DNA of 64,000 nucleotides from Wolfiporia cocos. Its lineage: Eukaryota; Basidiomycota; Agaricomycetes; Polyporales; Phaeolaceae. Below the pieces are notes generated by a model. The model saw nothing but the letters and a program-made list of their open reading frames with translations, ran no database searches and was not told where the DNA came from. Positions 50,101 to 61,162 of this stretch are shown here, in pieces (positions within the stretch are counted from its first letter, which is position 1; every line of letters begins with the position of its first letter). The DNA is taken from positions 1,302,001-1,366,000 of the forward strand of contig JACCLO010000013.1 in assembly GCA_029448655.1 (NCBI GenBank). Direction: 5' to 3'. A program made the translations under genes and the position numbers.

Positions 50101-53100
50101 TCCACGAACAACGACAAAGAGACACACCGATGAAGATGTTGGTAAGCTTGATGTCGCGGTGCAGCTGCAAGCTCCTTCGTCAGCATCGGATGATCGTAAT
50201 TTAATGGCAAATGCTCACGATCCCGAGGCTAGACATATGTACAAGCGCATCAAGAATTTGCTGGAACAAACGCCAGGCTTCGTCTTCGGTGATGCCCTCC
50301 GCAATCCGCTAGCATGTCGCAAGCATATAAGCTAAGTAGCGATCACAACCACAATTGGAATGCACGCTCACCTCCTTGAGCGTCTGACGTTCTACAAATT
50401 CCTATGCGGTCGTTAGCATTGCAGTACGGGGCGTGACATAAGACTGACCATTTGTATGTATAACGTCCGAGAGACTATGGGTGGTGGTGTTAAGGTCCGC
50501 GAGGCGTTCTTGGGCCCAAACAGGTTGCCGAAATCATCACTATCAGAGCCTGAACCCGAGTTGCATTCGCTCGTCTTCTCCACGGTCGCAGAACCGGAGC
50601 GCGTGAAATGAATGCTAGGGAACGAATGCCTGCTGCCAGATCCTAGATCGTCAAAGTCGATGCCGAACAAATCGGAGTCTCCTCCTTTCGACCTCGACCG
50701 GGAGGATCTCGATACAGATCTGGATTGAGGCACAGAGGTCATCCCGTCCTCGGTTTCGGTGTCCGAGACTGCCGTCGACTCTGGCTCCGCGGTCTCGACC
50801 CACGTCGTGTAGTAGCGAACGACGAACCGATGATTGAGACGGCTTAACGCGTTCACCTCGCGGAAGATCTTGTAATCGCTTTGTTGAGCTCGCAGCTTGA
50901 TTTTCTTTACTGCATGCGAATCAGCTACATACAATATTTCCAAGAGGGTCGATGCGACGCTACCTACCTGCATAGATCCTGGAATCGATCTTGTTGCGTG
51001 CCTTCACAACGGAGCCAAATGCACCACGGCCCTACGCACAAAATCAGTATGCTACTTGTATCAAATGGTTTCGGACCTGCCAGAAGCTCTAGCTCTTCCC
51101 AATCTTCCTTCCATCTGCTCGAATAGCGCGTCTTCGGAGGCGGTGCCCTAAAATAATCCGTGTCTGGGGAGCCACTGATTGGTTGGTAGACCGGCGTCTT
51201 TGGGCCTGGAGTGCGCTGTGACGCTAAATAAACAGATCAGAAGAATCGTGCAAATAACGGCGCGAAGTGCCTACCTGGAATAGCTAGCGCTGTAGAACGT
51301 GTCAAGACAGGAGAGACAGGGCGACCCTGCAATTCGGCAACTAGAGCGGAACATGTCACTGGATGCCTCTTATTTTGCACAAGCATGCTCGTGGCTAGGT
51401 ACTGCATTTGTTGAGACATCGATGCTATCGGGAAAGCTCGATTAGGTGATAGAACAAATTGACAGAGACTCGACGAACAGTTTCGCAGGGCCGAATGCGC
51501 ATCCGGGAATTGTTCCATCACATCGCGTCCCATCAGCATTTGTAGCAAAACGATGCCTGCAGCATGAATATCACGGCTCCTCGTGTAGACTAATGGCGAC
51601 TCCACCGCATCGTTGGGCAGCCTGGCCGTGAAATGAGCAGTCGTCGCAAGTGGTTGTACCGCATATACACCAGCGACTCACCAGCCATCGGGAATCTGCA
51701 TCTCGTCGACTTTGGGATCCGTATTGAAGCCGAAAGGGTTGGATCGATGCAAGTCGAGTAGGCGGATATGATACCCAATTTTGAACAGCTTGACCAGCTT
51801 GGTTGGGCCCCCGTCATCTCGAGGAGCAAGCCCGATGTGTTTGATGGACAAACCTGCGTAAAATTGCATCGTGAGGATATGGACGTAAAGTTGGATGAGT
51901 CATACGATATACCGCGATGCAACAGATCATGATCATGCGCGACGCGCAGAGCGGAGAGAATTTGAAACAGGTAGTTCTGACATGCATATGCATCGTGTTA
52001 AACTTGTTACGGAGACTCAACCATCTACTGACCGATGCTCGCTCCTCGCGCAGGGAGTCACAATCCTCAAGCACGTCTTGCAGAGTGACAGAAGGTCGCT
52101 GCTCCGTGAGGATAAGCAATCGGGGCGATCCGCTTGAGGTGGGTGTGACTAGCTTGACTGCCACTACGGCTAGTAGGTTGGTATGCCGGAGGGATGTCAA
52201 GCGTAGTATCTCAGATTCCAAAGTTCTCAATTTCTTGCGACCTGCAGCGAACCAAACTTCTTAGAAATCAACTTCCTAGATGCGAATGATGGAACTTAAA
52301 CTCGCCTTGCGTAGTTGTGTAATAACGTGCATGAAACGTAATCGACAGGAGCTCCAGAGAGACGGTGTCGTGGTCAACCTCGGTAATTGGATCGGCCTGA
52401 TACATCGTGCCCAAACACTCTGTTGTATATATCGAAGTGAGCTCTGCTCTTTCGGAGTAGTGGCAGCACAATTGACTCACCTTGATGAGGGTGGAACAGC
52501 TTGACTTTGTGGAATCGGACACCATGCCACTCGACTTCGTGCGAGAATGACTCAGTTAAGGTCGTCCCCTCGGACACAAGCGTCTCCGTCGCGTCTGACA
52601 TCGCTCGTTTACGTGCCTGCTGTTCCAGCCGCTCTCTTTCGAGCTGTTGTCTGTACGCATCGGCGCGGATCTGCTCCTCGAGTTCCTGCGCGCGCAGCGC
52701 GGCGCGTTCCTCCTCGAGCTCGGCCTCCTCTTCTTCGCGCTGTTTCTTGGCCTAAAATGCCATCAGTACGTTGAACATTTGTTCCAGGGTTCAGATGTTA
52801 CCTGCTCTTCCTCATACGCGCGTTTGTTCATTTCCGTTGCAAGCGATCCGCCAACTTCGACAGGTGGTACAACGTATGCCACGAGCCATTCTTGGGCGAA
52901 GGTGACAATCTGAAAGACCATTTCCGCGCCCTTGTTCCGTAGCGCCTCGGCATGGATAGCAGCACTCAGCTTCGTAAGCTCATTGGGTTTCAGGCCAAGT
53001 GTAGGCCGCTGTACAGTGAATATAGGACATGCTAACGATGGATATGTCTTGGGAAATCTGGAGAGTCAATGATTAGCACTCGATTCTCAGGACATGGTAA

Positions 53101-54084
53101 CTGAAAGCGGGTAATCGCGTTCGCGGACCTATCGTCGCCAAATAAAATACCACTGAGAAGTATGAAAGACCAGTTTCGGCTCAAATTGAAATACAGAGGA
53201 TTTGTTATGATCTGAGTTATAGTTAATGTAGAGGAAATGGAGCAAGCTGAGGGCTTCAAGCCCAGCATGAACCGGTGAGGCGCAGGACCCATTGCTGCGT
53301 ACAGGCCTTACAGCGTCTTGCGGTGAAATTAGGGATGAATCGTCAATGATCAATATGATCCGGCTTTCCCAACATGTTATGGCACGAGGAGCAGTGGGAT
53401 ATGAGTACGCACAATACGGTGCTTACGAGATGAATGCACTTCTGCAGCCTGGTAAAGCTGACGGTATGCTTCGACTCATTCATGAGGGAGCTCAATTATT
53501 TGGCGCCACAACCGAGATCATCGTTCGCAAATCCCCCCTACTAGGTCGACCACATGGTTGTCCCTTGGCACCGCTTACTTCCAAGTTCTGATTCTGGACG
53601 CTCCGGTAACTTGGAAGTAAGCGGGCTGGGATTGAATCGAAATGCGCAAAATTTGGCAGAGATTCGTAATCCAGGTCGTATCAAACCTCTCTGATAAGAC
53701 GGACAAAAGAAGGCGGAACATTAATCTTCGCTGCCCCCGCGCTTACGAGGATCGATTGTATCGAGATCGACACTTACTTCGTGTATAAATGAAAGTAGAT
53801 TTTGTCCGCGTGTTCTGGTTCAGGATGCGATACTTTGATTATGAACTCGGGTAGTCTGGGCGCACCCTGAACGGCGATCGAACATAAATCAAATTCAGGA
53901 TGTGGGCAGCGTGCCCGCCTACTGACGCACCTTCCACACTTTAGGAGGGGGGCAATCGATAAAGTCATTGTCGTAAATGCTCTGGAGGTCCTGGCATCAG
54001 GCGTGCGTGAGAAGATGCCGAAGTCTATCCGCATACCTTGAGCGCAGTGATCTCCAGCTGTTGGCGTTCCTCTTGAGATTCCAT
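47152..54084 (-). CDS. GCN2: eIF2-alpha kinase Gcn2
   Basis: Senses uncharged tRNA and phosphorylates eIF2-alpha. Start MESQEERQQLEITALK at 54084. The RWD domain (DLQSIYDNDFIDCPPPKVWK, ARLPEFIIKVSH-like, HADKIYFHLYTK, then FPKTYPSLACPIF) binds Gcn1. A Glu/Arg coiled coil follows (KQREEEEAELEEERAALRAQ). A pseudokinase lies at about 52250-51240 and has HRG in place of HRD. The true kinase has GRGAFGSVVKARN, VKKIKL, NHRFVVRYYTTW, an acidic/Ser insert, LHRDIKLTNIFI and GDFGLAT. A HisRS-like domain (RYYIGDIYR, FGYWSPRRCDVYVVSYQPGY, EVASLLWKNGISADVMYES) and the C-terminal dimerisation/ribosome-binding part end FLFLFAVRDERISLLTLS at 47152. There are many short introns. Two oddities: a 720-nt intron inside the RWD region and a GC-AG intron just before the Gly-rich loop. 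The gene appears complete. Confidence 0.94.
53571..53624. repeat. Perfect 17-bp inverted repeat inside the large GCN2 intron
   Basis: CCGCTTACTTCCAAGTT at 53571-53587 and its exact reverse complement at 53608-53624 flank a 20-bp loop. The hairpin lies in the 720-nt intron 53777-53058 and may be the end or core of an inserted foldback element. Confidence 0.85.
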
Positions 54085-54948
54085 GATCGTGAAGACCAAC
54101 AAGTAGTCGACTTGTTGCTTGAGGAGGGGAGGGCCCTGCGGACCTCGGCAGCTCAAGCTTGCATCGCTCGCTACCCTACAGATGATTGTCGAGATGAGTG
54201 CAGAAGGTCAAGATGCAAAGCCTGAGCTTTGCGCGAAGAGTCAAGCAGAGTCACGCACGCGCCCAAAGCATTGGGCGGCTAAATGCAATCGGGATCACGG
54301 ATGCTTTAGCAAGACGCGTCCTGGAATTTGCGGGTAATCTGAAAATTGAGCTGTGCGCACAACTGTTGTAGGTTTCTCAGAAAGGCGTCAGTAAGGTGCG
54401 CGTTAGTAGTGGTAGATGGCTCAAGGCTGAGTGTCTCCAAGCGAGATCTCGTCCCGGCGCTAATGCAACATCAATGTCGTCACGGTCACGAGCTCGTGTG
54501 TGCGCGCCTACGCGTCGCGCGTATGGCAAAGTCTTGCATTTTTTGCCTAGATGTAAAGTATCCCAAGTATCGGCTCAAGATATATCATAATTCTTGAAGC
54601 ATCTGCGCTCACTCAAGCTCAAGCGCCGCCATTAGTTCCCTTCGGCTTCGCACCGTGTGATGCGATGAGGTCCATAAATATCGAGATACCTCCCCACCAA
54701 TAGCCACGCTTATTTTTGATGCCATGGCTTTGAGAATGTGGCGCTGAGCTAGAGGATACGTAAGAGACAATGCTTAACATTGCCATGCTGCATGAAATTA
54801 CGATCAAAACATAATATAATTCTACATGTGTACAAGACAGAATACTTCATTCTCTTTCATTATGGCGAGTATAACTGCAACAGTCGTTAACATGCCGTGA
54901 TTGAGATGGCATAGTGACACTTACCTGGCTTCCAAAGAAAGCCTAACC
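54085..54948. other. Intergenic region upstream of GCN2
   Basis: About 860 bases between the GCN2 start and the stop of the next minus-strand gene. No coding motif. uORF control of GCN2 cannot be judged without the transcript start. Confidence 0.45.
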
Positions 54949-55368
54949 CTACACGGTACGGTTCTCTGTCCCTGTAGCTGCCGCTCCCGGCGCCGTTCCG
55001 GTCGTAGGAACCGCGCCGGCGGTGGGCGCCGCCGCTGTGGACGTGGTACCTGTCTGCTGAGTGTTGACGTTCAGAGGTGCAGTACCAGCGGTTCCTGGAC
55101 CGTTACTCTTCATTTCAGCCATTCCTGCCTGAGCTTTCGCGGTGCCAACGTCCGTTTCGGCGTGGTGTCCGCCCGTGCCGGTGGCCGAATCGACAAAATC
55201 CATGGCGCCGCCCCGGAGGGCATCCCCAGCCCCCTCAACTGTGTTCCACGCCCCCCTGAGTTTTGAGAATGTCACTATTATGCCTGACGAAGAACTGTCG
55301 AATGGTACGCACTTCAACTTATTACCCCATCGCTCGCCGAAGTTGTTTCCGGTGCTGTTCTGAGACAT
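54949..55368 (-). CDS. Small low-complexity Ala/Gly/Thr-rich protein
   Basis: Two exons joined by a 56-nt intron (gtgcgt...actcag, about 55315-55260) give MSQNSTGNNFGERWGNKLKG, then AWNTVEGAGDALRGGAMDFVD and a tail of Ala, Gly, Thr and Pro (APTAGAVPTTGTAPGAAATG) ending at 54949, about 120 residues. The amphipathic block with W..VEGAGDALRG resembles small stress-type hydrophilic proteins in fungi. No signal peptide. I do not know its function. The gene is head-to-head with the methyltransferase at 55622, sharing a 253-bp promoter region. Confidence 0.7.
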   Translation of the reverse strand: MSQNSTGNNFGERWGNKLKCVPFDSSSSGIIVTFSKLRGAWNTVEGAGDALRGGAMDFVDSATGTGGHHAETDVGTAKAQAGMAEMKSNGPGTAGTAPLNVNTQQTGTTSTAAAPTAGAVPTTGTAPGAAATGTENRTV

Positions 55369-55621
55369 GATTGCAATGGTTGATAGATAATCAATAAGTG
55401 AGGATGCAAGAGCAAAAGCGTTATGATGCACCAGATTTCCTGCTCCTTCGAGCTATATAGCAAGCGAACGGGTGATTCATGAGCATGACGGTATGTCTGC
55501 TGGGCACCACAGCGACCACAATGACGTCATTAGAGTGACCGAGTGACCTGCTGTGACAACGCCGTGAGATGTGACAAGCATATTCCCCATATATATTTCC
55601 AGCAGATTTTGTTGGTCTCGA

Positions 55622-56848
55622 ATGAGGGTTACTTTGAATGCGCCTACCTCCCAGCTTCCACCTATCGGAAAGATTCAGCACTATCCGACAGAAGAACTAA
55701 CCAGGGCCCTTTGCTACTTACGACACATTTATAATCCAGAAGTTCGCGGCATCCGCCGTATTCACAGCAAACCAAATGCAATCGGCGCCGCACCCTCGAC
55801 CAAATCGCCAACGAAGCACTCATCTGAAGATTCTGGCCTAGACACCCTACGCTCGGACTCCTTCGAACGCTCTTACGCGATACGATGGCTGACGGCCCTT
55901 GTTTCGAAAGTCCAGCTGTCTCTCGACGATCAAAACGACGAAGCTGACGCAGCCGCGGAAGAAGCCCTCATCCAGCAAGCCGCATCGTTGCTCGCGATTT
56001 GCGCAGGCGCGGCGTCCGCCGGCGCACTCACGCGTGTTTTCCTTTTCCAGCATGCAAATGGTCCTATACAAGTCCAGCTCACCGACGTACCCTTGGAGAA
56101 CCAGGATTATGCGAGCGTCGGCGCGCAGACATGGGGGAGCGCGTGCCTCCTCGCGGAGATGCTCGCGGAAGCGCCCGAGGAGTTTGGTCTGGATCGCGTG
56201 AGGGAGGAAGGGCTGCGGGCGCTGGAGCTCGGTGCGGGGACAGGGCTCGTTAGCGTGACGTTGGCGAAGGTGCTAGAAGCACAAGCGGGCGCAGCAGCAT
56301 CGGTCGTCGCAACGGATTTCCACCCTTCGGTATTAGCGAATTTGCGCAACAACATCAAGGCTAACACCGCAAAGTCACAGTCCGTAACACTGTTCTCCCA
56401 CTTTCTGGATTGGTCGCAGCTCGCTGCTATGCAAACTCCTCCTTCGCCACCATTTGACGAAGGGTTCGATGTGATTGTCGGTGCTGACATAATCTACGAC
56501 ACCGATCACGCGCGGTGGATCAAATCCTGCGTCGAGCAGCTTCTCCGTAAACCAAATGCTAATAAAAGCTCGCAATATCCCGCACGGTTTCATCTTGTTA
56601 TTCCTCTTCGACCTACGCATACTCTGGAATCAAATGCTATTGAAGAGGTCTTCCCTCGATCAAGTACGCTAGCAGACCTCTGCGAATCCACCAACGAAGC
56701 GCAGCCTGTCCTGGCTATGTTGTCCAAGGACGTTATTGTGTGCGAGGCAGACGGGGACGTTGGATCGCGATGTGGTAGCGGAAACGAAGTGGAATACGTT
56801 CATTATATTATTGGCTGGAATACTGATGACGACCTCATTCGATGCTAG
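55622..56848 (+). CDS. S-adenosylmethionine methyltransferase, family 16 (lysine methyltransferase, EFM/METTL21-like)
   Basis: Single-exon gene of about 408 residues. The N-terminal half is a helical extension (YPTEELTRALCYLRHIYNPE, a Ser-rich linker, YAIRWLTALVSKVQLSL). The Rossmann core starts with VGAQTWGSACLLAEMLAE, the usual TW/W.s..L motif of this family. Motif I is LELGAGTGLVSVTLAKVLE, acidic post-I is VVATDFHPSVLANLRNNI, and the DxxY-type motif is GFDVIVGADIIYD. The end carries the family's C-terminal strands (YVHYIIGWNTDDD). Such enzymes methylate lysines on translation factors or chaperones; which target applies cannot be read from the sequence. The start at 55622 is preferred over an in-frame ATG at 55571 because homologous-looking sequence begins there. 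Confidence 0.85.
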   Translation: MRVTLNAPTSQLPPIGKIQHYPTEELTRALCYLRHIYNPEVRGIRRIHSKPNAIGAAPSTKSPTKHSSEDSGLDTLRSDSFERSYAIRWLTALVSKVQLSLDDQNDEADAAAEEALIQQAASLLAICAGAASAGALTRVFLFQHANGPIQVQLTDVPLENQDYASVGAQTWGSACLLAEMLAEAPEEFGLDRVREEGLRALELGAGTGLVSVTLAKVLEAQAGAAASVVATDFHPSVLANLRNNIKANTAKSQSVTLFSHFLDWSQLAAMQTPPSPPFDEGFDVIVGADIIYDTDHARWIKSCVEQLLRKPNANKSSQYPARFHLVIPLRPTHTLESNAIEEVFPRSSTLADLCESTNEAQPVLAMLSKDVIVCEADGDVGSRCGSGNEVEYVHYIIGWNTDDDLIRC

Positions 56849-57326
56849 ATGACATCTTTATCACTAGGGTGGCTATTAGTACATAGACGGGGACCTGGTC
56901 AGTTTCATCTTTAGATTCCACATCATAGAAGGGGCTTAGATATGTGCTGCATAAATTGTTAGATGTCCATATTTTGTGCATGTCCTTTATTCGCCGGTGC
57001 TCCCCTGCTGTGGCTGAGGATATGATAATTTAATGACTGCATGAGCTCGCAGGGCTAGGACCAGACCAGAAGCAAGAGCAAGACCAATGCCAAGGTCAAC
57101 GCACTAGCTTCGGCTTATGTGCTGCTAGAATGCTCGTCGGTACGTTTGGGAGCTCCATGTGCACTCCTTTCATTCTCTTGCTATATGCTACATCTTACTA
57201 TGAGCCGCTCACTCAACGCCGACGATCCGTACGTAGTATCTCTACGGACGCACCCGGGGTTCACCCGAAGAAACCCCCGTACCAGGGCCTGCGCTGGTCG
57301 CATTAGCAGGAGGCCCACTGCCCCCC
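56849..57326. other. Convergent 3' region
   Basis: About 480 bases between the ends of the methyltransferase and the next minus-strand gene. No coding signal. Confidence 0.5.
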
Positions 57327-57936
57327 TCATGCCGGCTTCTCCTGGTGCTGCGGCGCTCCGTACCCAGCCTGGAATTCCCTATTGTTCCTACCTCCCTGGA
57401 AGACCCCAGTACGGCTCGGGCCTGCGCCGCTCTCCGACAGGTATCCCCCCTCAAACTGCCCCTGCGGCACGGCGCCTTGCATCCCCTCGCCCGCGCCAGC
57501 GTTCATTGTCGACATGCCCGCTTCCCTCGCGACCCCGGCAGTGTTGGACGACGCGGTATTGGCCGTGCCTGGCCTGACGCTCGCGCCGTCTGCCCTAGTG
57601 CCGCCTGCCCTAGCGCCGCCAGTCGCAGCGCCGCCAGTCCCAGTCGCAGCGCCGCCAGTCCCCGCGCCGCCAGTCCCAGTCCCAGCGCTGCTTGTCGCAG
57701 CGCCGGCGTCGTCGTCGTAGTCGTCCTCCCCGACATCTGCAACATGCTCGTGGTCTGGCCGCTGACGCCTGTCAAGCTTTCGCACTTACCATCGATCACT
57801 TCCTCGGGACCTCTGCGATAGAACAGGAATATTAGTACTCAGCTGTGTCAGCGGCTCGACACGGACATGAGACGTACCTAATCGTCTGGCCAAGCGAGTC
57901 CCCTCCCGCGGGGACATTTCCTGTGTTTGTCGTCAT
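57327..57936 (-). CDS. Small Ala/Gly/Thr-rich low-complexity protein
   Basis: Exon 1 (57936 down to about 57878) gives MTTNTGNVPAGGDSLGQTIR. A typical intron leads to GPEEVID. A short intron (about 35 nt, the weakest point of the model) leads to DHEHVADVGEDDYDDDAGAA, then a run of Gly/Thr/Ala repeats (GTGGAGTGGAATGTGG) and a Gly/Gln-rich end YGAPQHQEKPA at 57327. The repeat-coding part is a GC-rich minisatellite with long open frames on both strands. It has the same flavour as the small protein at 54949 and may be a diverged relative. No function assigned. Confidence 0.55.
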
Positions 57937-58015
57937 ACTGGTTAAATTGATTGAATATGCTGAGGCTGTCGCACTACTGGCAGATGAGTAGTTGCAGTCA
58001 ATGATTATGAACACC

Positions 58016-58058
58016 GGAATTCTCTGGTCCGGCGGAACCCGGCGGACCAGAGAATTCC
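58016..58058. repeat. Perfect 16-bp inverted repeat upstream of the 57936 gene
   Basis: GGAATTCTCTGGTCCG at 58016-58031 is exactly inverted at 58043-58058 around an 11-bp GC-rich loop that itself repeats CGGCGG. It lies 80-122 bases before the ATG at 57936, so it is either a regulatory palindrome or an inserted hairpin. Confidence 0.85.
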
Positions 58059-58697
58059 GACGGTCTCCAATTAATGATCAGCCCCTTGGTTTCTGAACCT
58101 GCAGAGCGTGGCTCTACCTTCACCATACGGGCGCGCAGAATTTCCTCCAAGAGGTCTTGAATATGCCATACACGCTACGTAGATGGAGGCATGAGGGAAC
58201 ATTGCATCACTATGTCCTCAGTAGACAAGTGCGTGCCATGAAATGTGGGTTTAATGAGCACGCACCAGTATCAGACGCGCGACAAATGAACTAATTCCCA
58301 CCAGAGAAGTTGCAAGGGATGTTTGAATTTTCACTACATTCGGTGGTCCATGCATGCATGGTAATGTCCCAGTGGGCATGTAGAAGAGGTAAACTAAGGA
58401 TACGTGTGCCGTAGGAAGGTTATCCATGCCAGCGGGGAAACATTGTTGAGACACCGTCGCGGTCGCGAACAACTACAAGAAGCAAACATAGAGATATACG
58501 AGACACAGTGATACGGGGTATACGAACGCAGTCGCACATAAAGGTCGTCAGATGGGAACTCTACAGTACCAGTGAGCACTCACAATCCCAGTCAACGATC
58601 CAGCCCCCGGCAGGGAGGCTTGAAGGAGCGTGAGGCACACTAGTAGGTAGCAAGAATCTAAAGTCAAGTCCATTCGTTATGGTACCACACCTGTCAG
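58059..58697. other. Intergenic region
   Basis: About 640 bases between two minus-strand genes, with no coding signal. Confidence 0.5.
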
Positions 58698-61162
58698 TCA
58701 GTAGCGGCGGCCGGCGCTCGGCCGGGGCGCGTAGTAGGGGTCGAACTCGCCGCTCGCGCCGTTCCGTACGTCATCGTGGTACGGCGACAGGCTGGCGCTG
58801 CTCGCGTTGGCGTCCCACGCCGTGCTCCTATTGTCCTGCTGCAATGGCACAAACGCACTCGAGTCAGAATGACGTACTCCACGGCTGGCCATCGAGCCGC
58901 CCATGCCCCCCGCGGTCGACGACATTGCGTACGACGCCGCGGGGCCCTGCAGGGCGGCGCCGCGTCTCCGCCGAGCCACATAAACACCGAAAACCGCACC
59001 GAGAATCCCGACCAGCGCAACCGCGCCCACAATCCCACCGACGATCGCACCCGTGTGCCCTGCCCCGCTCGTCTGCGAGTTCGTGCTGCTCGCGCTCGTG
59101 CCCGTGGAAGACGATGAGTTGCTGCTCGAGCTCGGGCTCGAGCCGGAGCCGGTGCCCGACACGTTGCTCAGCCGCACGCTGGCGGGAAGCGTCGACGCCG
59201 CCGCCGTGGGCTGCGTACCGATCTGCCCGTTGCCGACGGTGAGCATCGTGCCGTTGCTGGGGATCCCGTTCATCGTCACGAAGAGCAGCGCGGGACCCGG
59301 CTGGAACAGGTTCGCGTTCGGTGGCGGCTGCGCGACGTGCAGCGTGAGCGAGCCGTTGCTGTTCACCGTGAACGTGTTGTTGAGCTGCATCGAGCGCTGA
59401 CCCATGTTCATCGCGTGCGTCGTCCAGCCAGGGCGGATCAGCCAGACAGTCGTGTTCTCGGCCGCATCGTTGGCGTCGCCCGAGTACGCGCTCGCGGGGA
59501 CGAGCAGATCAAACCCGTCGCCTCCGTACGTCAGCGACGTCGGCGCATTCTCGTACGTGGGCCGGTTCGTCGCCGAGAAGTACGGTGGGTAGAAGACCTC
59601 TGCCGCGTACGTCGTGGGGAAGAACGAGGACGTGTTCACGTCCAGGTTCGGGTTCGAGCCCGCAATCAGAACCGACGCGTCGGGGAGGAGAATGGCCGAA
59701 GAGTGGTACAGACGCGCGATGTTCGACGTGTCCAGGCCCTCCGTCGACCACCGCGAGCCCTTCAGTGCGTTGGGGTCGTAGATGGCTGGCTGTCCGACCG
59801 GGCTGGACGCGAGCGACTCGCCGTACGGCATCTGGTTGAAGTCCGTGGTCTCGAGCGTCATCTTGGAGTAACCTGCAGTTCCGTTCCTGCCGCCGTTGAC
59901 GACGAGCATCTTGCCATCGGGGAGGTGGATGAACTGGCCCATCGTACGCGTCTCGGGCATGTTGTCGTCCTCGACGTACTCCGGCTGCGATCCGTCAGTG
60001 GGCTCGGGCGTAATGTAGTGGCACTTGTTCGACGCAGGGTAGTAGAACGTGTTGATGAACGGCCACGAGTAGTTGCCCCACGCGTAGTCCGGCATGTCAG
60101 ACCCACCGCAGAAGATGACCGTCGGCGTGTAGTTGTTCGCAGGGGTGAGCGGCATCATGGCAGTCGCGCCGGAAGCCGGGTACACGCGCGCGATGTTGTC
60201 CGGCATGTCAGGGAGGTCCGTCTCCGTGTTCTCGAGAGGGTCCCACAGCACTGCAAACCTCGGTGAAACAACGCACACTGCTACTGCCACAGATACTTAC
60301 TGGTCGAAATGTTGGCCTGGACGAACATCTTCCCGGACGGCATCATGAAGGTGTGCGCGTACGCGTTGAGGCCGGAGGTCTTGATCATGAAGTTCATGAC
60401 CTGCGCCTCACCCTTGCTGGGGTAGAACTCGAACGTCGGCTCAGCCGCACCACCCTCATATTCGGGGTCGACGTTGGGGTAGTTCCTGTTGATGTACCCA
60501 CCCTCTACAAACCCGCCGATAATAGCTATCGAACCGTCGGCGAGCGGTTCTGCGGCCGAGTACCACCGCTGCTTCTGCATCGACAGCAACGACGCGTTGT
60601 CAAACCACTGGCAGTTGGGGTCCGAGAGGTCCGACCAGTCGCAAGGGTTGAGGATACGGATCGACTTGGATCCAGAATAGTCGTGGTAGACGGTGTCGTA
60701 TGTCGCGGAATAGCCGCCAGGGGCCAGTACGTTACCAATGCCACCGCCAGGACTGACCGCACCGTTGCCACCAAAGGTCACGTAGGAGCCGTTGGGCAAG
60801 TGCATACCTGACGCGCAGAAGGTGTTGGTGTAAACATTCATAGTCTGTGCCTTGCGCTCGGCAATGTTGTACGCGGAGCCCCACGCGGGGTGTCCGTCAA
60901 CTTGCGCGGCATTGCCTTCCGCCTTGTCGAGGATGTAGACGATCTCCTCGGTACCCAGGAACATCTGCCGTCAAAATTGTTAGCTGCAAGCGCCCGCTTT
61001 TGCCTCGCCTCGCGAGGTGATTACCCGTCCGCAATGAACACTGACCATCATGGCGCTGACGAGCGTGTCACCTCCATCTTCGAACGAGCCAGCGGTGTGG
61101 GTTTGCGCGAGGGCCGAAGTCGCTAATGCAAGGGCCAGCAGCGGTAGCTGGCGGGAAATCAT
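58698..61162 (-). CDS. Copper radical oxidase (glyoxal oxidase-like, AA5_1) with C-terminal membrane anchor
   Basis: Extracellular oxidase of aldehydes or alcohols that yields H2O2, used by wood-decay fungi to feed peroxidases. Three exons, about 780 residues. The signal peptide is MISRQLPLLALALATSALAQ. Radical-site residues are visible: Cys in NTFCASGMHLPNGSY, the radical Tyr in QRWYSAAEPLADGS, Tyr-His in RLYHSSAILLPDASVL and the second His in GWTTHAMNMGQRS. Kelch-like strands (VTFGGNGA, AIIGGFVEGG, VVNGGRNG) and the C-terminal immunoglobulin-like domain follow. Residues after about 590 form a Ser/Thr linker, one TM helix (AIVGGIVGAVALVGILGAVF), a basic stop VARRRRG and a cytosolic tail of about 85 residues. 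The anchor separates it from the classical secreted glyoxal oxidase and places it with the membrane-bound CRO branch. The gene is complete; strong GC3 produces long antisense shadows. Confidence 0.92.

Noticed and set aside
59337..60266. 309-codon plus-strand frame opposite the copper radical oxidase
   Set aside because: Val/Arg-rich antisense shadow caused by high third-position GC in the oxidase gene.
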